A DNA stretch of 64,000 nt from an uncultured Alphaproteobacteria bacterium (GTDB lineage: Bacteria > Pseudomonadota > Alphaproteobacteria > Caulobacterales > Hyphomonadaceae): assembly GCA_903831255.1 (NCBI GenBank), contig CAIKWZ010000045.1, forward strand, positions 1 through 64,000. Direction: 5' to 3'. Below, piece after piece: positions 59,443 through 64,000 of the stretch. Made by a program: the position numbers and the translations under genes. The notes beneath the pieces are model-generated. The model made no database searches. It was not told the DNA's origin and saw nothing but the letters and a program-made list of their open reading frames with translations. Position 1 is the stretch's first letter; each line of letters starts with the position of its first letter.

Positions 59443-59862
59443 GTGATTTCCCAGAAGGCTAAGTATGCATTGCGCGCGCTTCTGGCGTTAGCCCGAGCTC
59501 CGTACGGCTCGTCCGTTTCGATCGGGCAGATTGCAGATGAGCAGTCGATACCGAAAAAGTTTCTCGAGCAGATACTTCTCGAGCTCAAAATGCACGGTCT
59601 GGTCGAGAGTCGTCGCGGAAAGGCCGGTGGTTATTCACTTTTTCGACCCTCTGACATGATTTCGTTCGGCGATGTGCTGCGGATTGTCGATGGTCCGATA
59701 GCGCCTTTGCCCTGCCTCTCCCGGATGGCTTATCGACGCTGCGCTGACTGTGGGGACGAGACGTCGTGCGAAGTCCGACGCGTTTTCTCCCGGGTTGCGG
59801 AGGAAACCCGCGACGTCCTTGATCGGACAAGCATTGCTTCTGCTCTGGGGCGCTCGCTCTGA
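59443..59862 (+). CDS. Rrf2-family transcriptional regulator with four cysteines
   Basis: 139 residues. Winged-helix Rrf2 pattern: 'ISQKAKYALRALLALARAPYGSSVSIGQIADEQSIPKKFLEQILLELKMHGLVESRRGKAGGYSLFRPSDMISFGDVLRIVDGP'. Cys91, Cys100, Cys103 and Cys109 could hold an Fe-S cluster or sense thiols; IscR and NsrR use three cysteines, so the spacing here differs. Position in front of the sulfate importer suggests a sulfur-status regulator like CymR (inference). GTG 59443 after GCGGAGG. Confidence 0.88.
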   Translation: MISQKAKYALRALLALARAPYGSSVSIGQIADEQSIPKKFLEQILLELKMHGLVESRRGKAGGYSLFRPSDMISFGDVLRIVDGPIAPLPCLSRMAYRRCADCGDETSCEVRRVFSRVAEETRDVLDRTSIASALGRSL

Positions 59863-59897
59863 AATCTTTCGCTGGGTCGTCCCGGCTCTCCAACGCG

Positions 59898-59925
59898 TTG
59901 ACAATCACTACTCACTTTGTAGTGT
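59898..59925 (+). promoter_or_regulatory. Promoter of the sulfate importer operon with overlapping dyad
   Basis: Perfect -35 TTGACA (59898-59903) and a -10-like TAGTGT (59920-59925), spacer 16. Inside is CACTAC-TCACTTT-GTAGTG (59906-59924), a perfect 6-bp dyad containing TACTCAC, shared with the site before the Rrf2 gene. It sits 23 bases before the ATG of the binding protein gene. Likely Rrf2 repressor site. Confidence 0.7.
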
Positions 59926-59947
59926 TTTCGTCTCAAGGAGGGCGGCG

Positions 59948-60961
59948 ATGCGAATTCTCGTATGGGTGCTGGCGGCGGCGACAGGTCTTGCGGCGGCCTG
60001 TTCTCCTCAACCCTCGGGCCGTTCTATTCTCAATGTTTCATATGACGCGACCCGCGAGTACTTCGAGGTCTTTAACCGCGAGTTCGAGGATGCATGGTTT
60101 CGGGAGACCGGTGAGCGGATTGTTGTGAACATGTCTCACGGCGGCTCAGGGAAGCAGGCCAGGGCGGTGCGCGACGGGCTTGAGGCGGATGTGATCACCC
60201 TGGCGCTGGGCGCCGATCTGGACCTGGTCGCGCGAGACGCCGGGGCTCTTTCAGAGGCTTGGAGGGAAGAGCTTCCCGCCGGGGGCGCTCCTTTTTTTTC
60301 GACGATTGTCTTCGTTGTGCGCGAGGGCAACCCAGATAGCGTTCGGGACTGGGGCGATCTGACCCGACCTGGCGTTCAGGTTGTCACTTCGAACCCGAAG
60401 ACCTCTGGCGGCGCGCGATGGGCCTATCTCGCTGCGTGGGCGTGGGCTGACGCCCACAGCGGTGGGAGAGAGGCGGAGACGATAGCGCGGCTTTCGGCTC
60501 TTTTCCGAAACGTTCCTGTCCTCGATACGGGCGCGCGAGGGGCTGTGACCACATTCGCCCAAAGAGCGCTTGGCGATGCTCTGGTGACCTGGGAGAGTGA
60601 GGCTTTGCTGATCCGGGAGGAGTTCGGAGAGCAGAAGTTTGAGATTGTTTACCCCGCCGTAACCATCCGAGCCGAGCCTGTCGCTGCTGTGGCTCGGGGT
60701 CATGCGGAGCGCCATGGCGTCGCGGATATCGCTGAGGCCTACGCCGGGGCCCTGTTTTCAGAGACTGGCCAGCGTCTCGCTGGGAGGTTCGGCTTTCGTC
60801 CCTCCTTTCCCGAACTCGTCGCTGTGAACGAACGTCAGTATTTTCCTCCCGTGGAGATGGTGTCTGTTGATGATCCTGTTTTTGGAGGGTGGGGCGAAGC
60901 GCAGCGGCGCCATTTCGCTGAAGGAGGATCATTCGATCGTGTCATCGGCGATCAGAGGTGA
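59948..60961 (+). CDS. Sulfate/thiosulfate-binding protein of the CysPTWA importer
   Basis: 337 residues. Matches Sbp/CysP: 'ILNVSYDATREYFEVFNREFEDAWFRETGERIVVNMSHGGSGKQARAVRDGLEADVITLALGADLDLVA', 'TRPGVQVVTSNPKTSGGARWAYLAAWAWA' and 'ALVTWESEAL'. The signal peptide ends in LAAAC (Cys18), so the protein seems to be lipid-anchored, whereas E. coli Sbp and CysP are free in the periplasm. Delivers sulfate to the CysTW permease. ATG 59948 with AGGAGG just upstream; cysT starts 3 bp after the stop. Confidence 0.93.
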   Translation: MRILVWVLAAATGLAAACSPQPSGRSILNVSYDATREYFEVFNREFEDAWFRETGERIVVNMSHGGSGKQARAVRDGLEADVITLALGADLDLVARDAGALSEAWREELPAGGAPFFSTIVFVVREGNPDSVRDWGDLTRPGVQVVTSNPKTSGGARWAYLAAWAWADAHSGGREAETIARLSALFRNVPVLDTGARGAVTTFAQRALGDALVTWESEALLIREEFGEQKFEIVYPAVTIRAEPVAAVARGHAERHGVADIAEAYAGALFSETGQRLAGRFGFRPSFPELVAVNERQYFPPVEMVSVDDPVFGGWGEAQRRHFAEGGSFDRVIGDQR

Positions 60962-60964
60962 TCC

Positions 60965-61828
60965 ATGTCGGTTCATGCGATCATGCCTCCATTGCCGGCT
61001 CGCAGGCCCCGTCGACCGATCCCGGGGTTTGGTCTCAGTCTGGGGTATTCGATTGTCTATCTCAGCTTCGTGGTTCTTCTGCCGCTGATCGCTCTGGCGA
61101 TGTCCGCCGCTCGCCTTGATTTCGACGGCTGGATGAGGGTTTTAACGGACGACCGGGTGATAGCCGCTCTGAGGCTGAGCTTCGGGTCCGCTCTCGCCGC
61201 CGCCATTGTCAACTCTGTCTTCGGTCCGATCTGCGCCTACGCTCTTGTTCGTTTCCGCTTTCCGGGACGCAGGATGCTCGACGCTCTGGTGGATGTGCCT
61301 TTCGCCCTGCCGACGGCTGTCGCCGGCATCGCCCTCGCCAGCTTGTACGCCCCATCTGGTCCCATGGGAAAAGCGATCCTCGAGGTCTTTGGCGTTCAGG
61401 TCGGATACACCTCTCTTGGCGTTACGCTCGCCCTGATTTTTGTCGGTCTTCCGTTCACAGTCCGCACACTGCAGCCCGTTCTCAGAGACCTGGAAGGAGA
61501 TATGGAACAGGCAGCCGCCCTGTTGGGAGCGGATCGTTCTCGTGTCTGGAGACGCGTGATTGTCCCATCGGTCGCGCCCGCGCTGGTGACAGCTTTCACT
61601 TTGAGCTTTGCTCGGGGGGCGGGCGAATATGGATCTGTCATCTTCATCGCCGGAAATTTCCCACGCCTGTCAGAAATCGCGCCGCTACTGATCATCATCC
61701 GGCTCGAGGAGAGCAATTATGCCGGAGCATCGGCCATCGCCATGGTGATGCTCCTGGTTTCCCTCTGCTCTCTGGTCGTGATCAACCTCTTTCAGGCCTT
61801 GATGAGAGAGCGATTGGGTCATGAGTGA
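60965..61828 (+). CDS. cysT: Sulfate ABC permease CysT
   Basis: 287 residues, about six membrane helices. 'IPGFGLSLGYSIVYLSFVVLLPLIALAMSAA' is the CysT opening, 'DVPFALPTAVAGIALASLYAP' and the ATPase-contact loop 'DLEGDMEQAAALLGADRSRVWRRVIVPSVAPALVTAFTLSFARGAGEYGSVIFIAGN' (EAA motif) are canonical. Forms the pore with CysW. Overlaps cysW by 8 bp. Confidence 0.95.
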   Translation: MSVHAIMPPLPARRPRRPIPGFGLSLGYSIVYLSFVVLLPLIALAMSAARLDFDGWMRVLTDDRVIAALRLSFGSALAAAIVNSVFGPICAYALVRFRFPGRRMLDALVDVPFALPTAVAGIALASLYAPSGPMGKAILEVFGVQVGYTSLGVTLALIFVGLPFTVRTLQPVLRDLEGDMEQAAALLGADRSRVWRRVIVPSVAPALVTAFTLSFARGAGEYGSVIFIAGNFPRLSEIAPLLIIIRLEESNYAGASAIAMVMLLVSLCSLVVINLFQALMRERLGHE

Positions 61829-62711
61829 GGATCGGCCATCTTCCGCATGCCTCCAGGCGCATGCGAGGCGGTACGCCGGGGCAGGCGATGGGCCTGTGCT
61901 TCGGCTTCTTCTCATCCTGATCACCTGGCTCTTTTTGTCGATTGCGGTCCTGCTTCCCCTCTGCGTTGTGTTCGTGGAGGCCTTTGCTCGCGGATCGGAT
62001 GTCTTCCTGTCGGCTCTTGTCTCCCGCGAGACGCTTCAGGCTCTCAGCCTGACCCTGACGGTGACTGCCCTTGTTGTCCCTGCAAACATGATTTTCGGTT
62101 TGTCGGCCGCCTGGGCGCTGACGAAGTTCGAGTTTCCGGGAAAGCCCGTTCTCCTCTCGCTGATCGATCTGCCGTTCGCTGTGTCTCCAGTGATCGCCGG
62201 CTACGTCCTTGTCCTCGTTTTTGGTTCTTCCGGATGGTTGGGTCCTGTTCTTTCAGAACTCGGTGTGAAGGTTCTTTTCTCCACCCCGGGAATTGTGCTG
62301 GCGACCATCTTCGTGACCTTTCCGATGGTCGCGCGACCCCTCATCGCCCTCATGGAGGATCAAGGTCGTGAGGAGGAGGAGACGGCACTGTCTCTGGGAG
62401 CCGGCGGATTAAGGACATTCCTGACCGTAACGCTGCCTAATGTGCGATGGGCGCTCTTCTACGGGGGGCTGCTTTGCGCTGCGCGATCATTCGGGGAGTT
62501 CGGGGCGGTATCGGTCGTGTCGGGGCATATTCGAGGCCTCACAAACACCATGCCGCTTCATGTGGAGGCGCTTTACAATGACAATCGGGTTGCTGCGGCC
62601 TTTGCTGTGGCCTCCCTTCTCGCCTCGTTCTCTTTGTTCACTTTGATACTCAAGTTCGTTCTTGAGCGAAAACTACCAGACGACGTTCGGGAAGCCGAAC
62701 GGGTTCGCTGA
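61821..62711 (+). CDS. cysW: Sulfate ABC permease CysW
   Basis: 296 residues, about six membrane helices. 'FLSIAVLLPLCVVFVEAFARGSDVFLSAL', 'FPGKPVLLSLIDLPFAVSPVIAGYVLVLVFG', 'GIVLATIFVTFPMVARPLIALMEDQGREEEETALSLGAGGLRTFLTVTLPNVRWALFYGGLLCAARSFGEFGAVSVVSGHIRG' are the CysW signature. The first ~25 residues are a polar extension. ATG 61821 overlaps the cysT end; cysA starts 15 bp after the stop. Confidence 0.95.
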   Translation: MSEDRPSSACLQAHARRYAGAGDGPVLRLLLILITWLFLSIAVLLPLCVVFVEAFARGSDVFLSALVSRETLQALSLTLTVTALVVPANMIFGLSAAWALTKFEFPGKPVLLSLIDLPFAVSPVIAGYVLVLVFGSSGWLGPVLSELGVKVLFSTPGIVLATIFVTFPMVARPLIALMEDQGREEEETALSLGAGGLRTFLTVTLPNVRWALFYGGLLCAARSFGEFGAVSVVSGHIRGLTNTMPLHVEALYNDNRVAAAFAVASLLASFSLFTLILKFVLERKLPDDVREAERVR

Positions 62712-62726
62712 GAGGGGAGAGGCGTC

Positions 62727-63782
62727 GTGAAACTTGAGCTGGAGAATGTCACCCGGCGTTTTGGTCCCAGGTCGGTCGTTGATCACGTATCGCTCGAGAT
62801 CGCGTCGGGCCAGCTCGTCGGCATCCTGGGGCCTTCCGGATCGGGAAAGACAACCCTGCTCCGGCTGATTGCGGGTCTCGAGTCAGCCTATGAGGGACGG
62901 GTTCTCTTCGATGGCCTCGATGTCTCGGAGCTGCCTCTTCGGTCGAGGGGGGTCGGTCTTGTTTTCCAGCAGTATGCTCTGTTTCGACATATGCGGGTGT
63001 TTGAAAATATAGCTTTTGGTCTGCGGGCGCGGTCGGGGAAAGAACGTCTCTCCGGCATCGAGATTCGGCGCCGGGTCAGTGAGTTGATCCATCTGGTGCA
63101 GTTAGAAGGTCTGGAGGACCGCTTTCCGAGGCAGTTGTCCGGCGGACAAAAGCAGAGAGTGGCTCTCGCCCGCGCCTTGGCGGTCGAGCCCCGATTGTTA
63201 CTCCTTGATGAACCTTTTGGCGCTCTCGACGCAATGGTTAGACGAGACCTAAGACGTTGGCTCCGAAGTCTTCACGAGCGGACCGGACGGACCACCATCT
63301 TCGTCACCCATGACCAGGAAGAGGCCCTCGAACTCGCCGATCGAGTTATCGTCATGAACGCGGGGCGCGTGGAGCAGGATGCGGATCCGGATCGCATCTA
63401 TGACGATCCGGCGTCGTCTTTCGTCTTCGAATTCATAGGTGAGGCCAGCCGCCTTCCAGTTCAGATCCGGGACGGGTTGGTCTGGTTTCGGGACAGATTA
63501 TTGACATCCCCTCGCGTTGAGGCGCCTGACGGTCCTGCCGTTCTGCATCTTCGGCCAGAGCATGTGCGCTGGACTGAAGGGGAGGGGTCAATCGATGTTT
63601 CGGTGATTGCCGGACGGAGGATTGGTCCCCATCGCCGTCTCGGTCTTGAGATTCCAGGCGGATGGGGAAGGCTTGAAATGGATACGGACGCAGCTACCCC
63701 GATGCGGATAGGTGATCAGTTTCGGGTAGAGATCACCGGGGGACGAGTGTATGCGCCTTCTAAATCCAGGCCGCTTCAGTAG
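62727..63782 (+). CDS. cysA: Sulfate ABC transporter ATPase CysA
   Basis: 351 residues. Walker A GPSGSGKT at 35-42, Q-loop '[25 protein letters not shown]', signature '[19 protein letters not shown]', Walker B '[12 protein letters not shown]' and '[18 protein letters not shown]'. '[16 protein letters not shown]' and the C-terminal regulatory TOBE-like part are typical of CysA. Energises sulfate uptake. Last gene of the operon; its stop lies next to that of the opposite LysR gene. Confidence 0.96.
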   Translation: MKLELENVTRRFGPRSVVDHVSLEIASGQLVGILGPSGSGKTTLLRLIAGLESAYEGRVLFDGLDVSELPLRSRGVGLVFQQYALFRHMRVFENIAFGLRARSGKERLSGIEIRRRVSELIHLVQLEGLEDRFPRQLSGGQKQRVALARALAVEPRLLLLDEPFGALDAMVRRDLRRWLRSLHERTGRTTIFVTHDQEEALELADRVIVMNAGRVEQDADPDRIYDDPASSFVFEFIGEASRLPVQIRDGLVWFRDRLLTSPRVEAPDGPAVLHLRPEHVRWTEGEGSIDVSVIAGRRIGPHRRLGLEIPGGWGRLEMDTDAATPMRIGDQFRVEITGGRVYAPSKSRPLQ

Positions 63783-63784
63783 GC

Positions 63785-64000
63785 TCAGACCCCGCTGACC
63801 TCTCCAGATCTGGCTTCCGCTTTCAGCCATGCGATAAACGCCCGCGCGAGCTTTGAGGGCGTTCTCCATTTGGGCCAGACGATCCAATAGGCGAAATCAA
63901 TATCGGCCGATCCATCTGCGAACGGAGCAACCAGTCGTCCTCTGTCGAGGTCCCCAGCAGCGATCGCCTTTTTGGCGAGGGCCACGCCTTTGCCGGCCGC
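63785..64000 (-). CDS. LysR-family regulator, C-terminal part only
   Basis: The frame is open to the window end, so only the last ~71 residues are seen. 'AGKGVALAKKAIAAGDLDRGRLVAPFADGSADIDFAYWIVWPKWRTPSKLARAFIAWLKAEA' is the end of a LysR substrate-binding domain of the GcvA-like type ('GRLV.PF', 'Y..V.P'). The DNA-binding part lies outside. Convergent with cysA; whether it regulates the cys genes cannot be told. Confidence 0.85.
   Translation of the reverse strand, partial: AAGKGVALAKKAIAAGDLDRGRLVAPFADGSADIDFAYWIVWPKWRTPSKLARAFIAWLKAEARSGEVSGV

Overview
The window is a gene-dense chromosomal segment of about 60 % GC from an alphaproteobacterium, most likely of the Caulobacterales/Maricaulales/Parvularculales side of the class. 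The sequence evidence is a circularly permuted two-piece tmRNA gene with an alphaproteobacterial tag (ANDNFAEGQALAA), an alpha-type SspB, a GTTC-N7-GTTC LexA box in front of recN, an hflK-hflC-degP cluster and Caulobacter-like operon habits. I saw no insertion sequence, prophage, CRISPR array, tRNA or rRNA gene. The content is largely core genome. No wholly new multi-gene system was found; the strongest non-obvious signals are regulatory and RNA elements.

Layout. 1-5.8 kb: an exported peroxiredoxin (cut by the window edge), SOS-controlled recN, ligA, then on the minus strand a PaaI-type thioesterase and sspB. 6.0-6.34 kb: ssrA (tmRNA), transcribed toward sspB, so the tag-encoding RNA and the adaptor that hands tagged proteins to ClpXP are neighbours. 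6.5-11.1 kb: aqpZ, thyA, a small Ala/Pro/Glu lipoprotein with a strong terminator, a VUT-family transporter, folA and an SMP-30-type lactonase. 11.1-17.5 kb: a HupE/UreJ-like membrane protein with a membrane-anchored partner, a TPR lipoprotein, a degenerate nucleotidyltransferase-like protein, Mrp/ApbC and a family 2 glycosyltransferase. 17.7-23.2 kb: hflK-hflC-degP, serB and miaA.

23.2-27.0 kb: the isoleucine-valine genes ilvB, ilvN and ilvC, preceded by a leader peptide with alternating Leu and Val codons and an intrinsic terminator (attenuator). 27-34 kb: rhomboid protease, DUF3617 protein, proton-pumping pyrophosphatase hppA, GlpQ-type lipoprotein, an SDR and a TVP38-type membrane protein. 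34.3-36.1 kb: leuA behind a second amino-acid leader, a Leu-rich 27-codon ORF overlapping a 10-bp hairpin. 36.2-40.7 kb: EVE protein, a flagellin behind an AT-rich upstream region, a secreted protein of unknown function and an MFS exporter. 41.1-46.8 kb: the complete rod-shape cluster mreB-mreC-mreD-mrdA-rodA.

46.9-50.4 kb: an NSS-family sodium symporter, proline iminopeptidase, a small lipoprotein and DUF423. 50.6-54.2 kb: an Mla-type lipid-transport operon (STAS-MlaE, MlaF, MlaD, auxiliary lipoprotein). 54.1-56.6 kb: a membrane-anchored coiled-coil protein and, divergently, a histidine phosphotransfer protein. 56.6-64 kb: an FAD monooxygenase, an outer-membrane barrel, an Rrf2 regulator and the sulfate ABC importer (binding protein, cysT, cysW, cysA), ending in a truncated LysR gene. 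Two related dyads lie between the -35 and -10 elements of the Rrf2 and importer promoters, which suggests Rrf2 represses both. All assignments come from reading the sequence; no database search was run.
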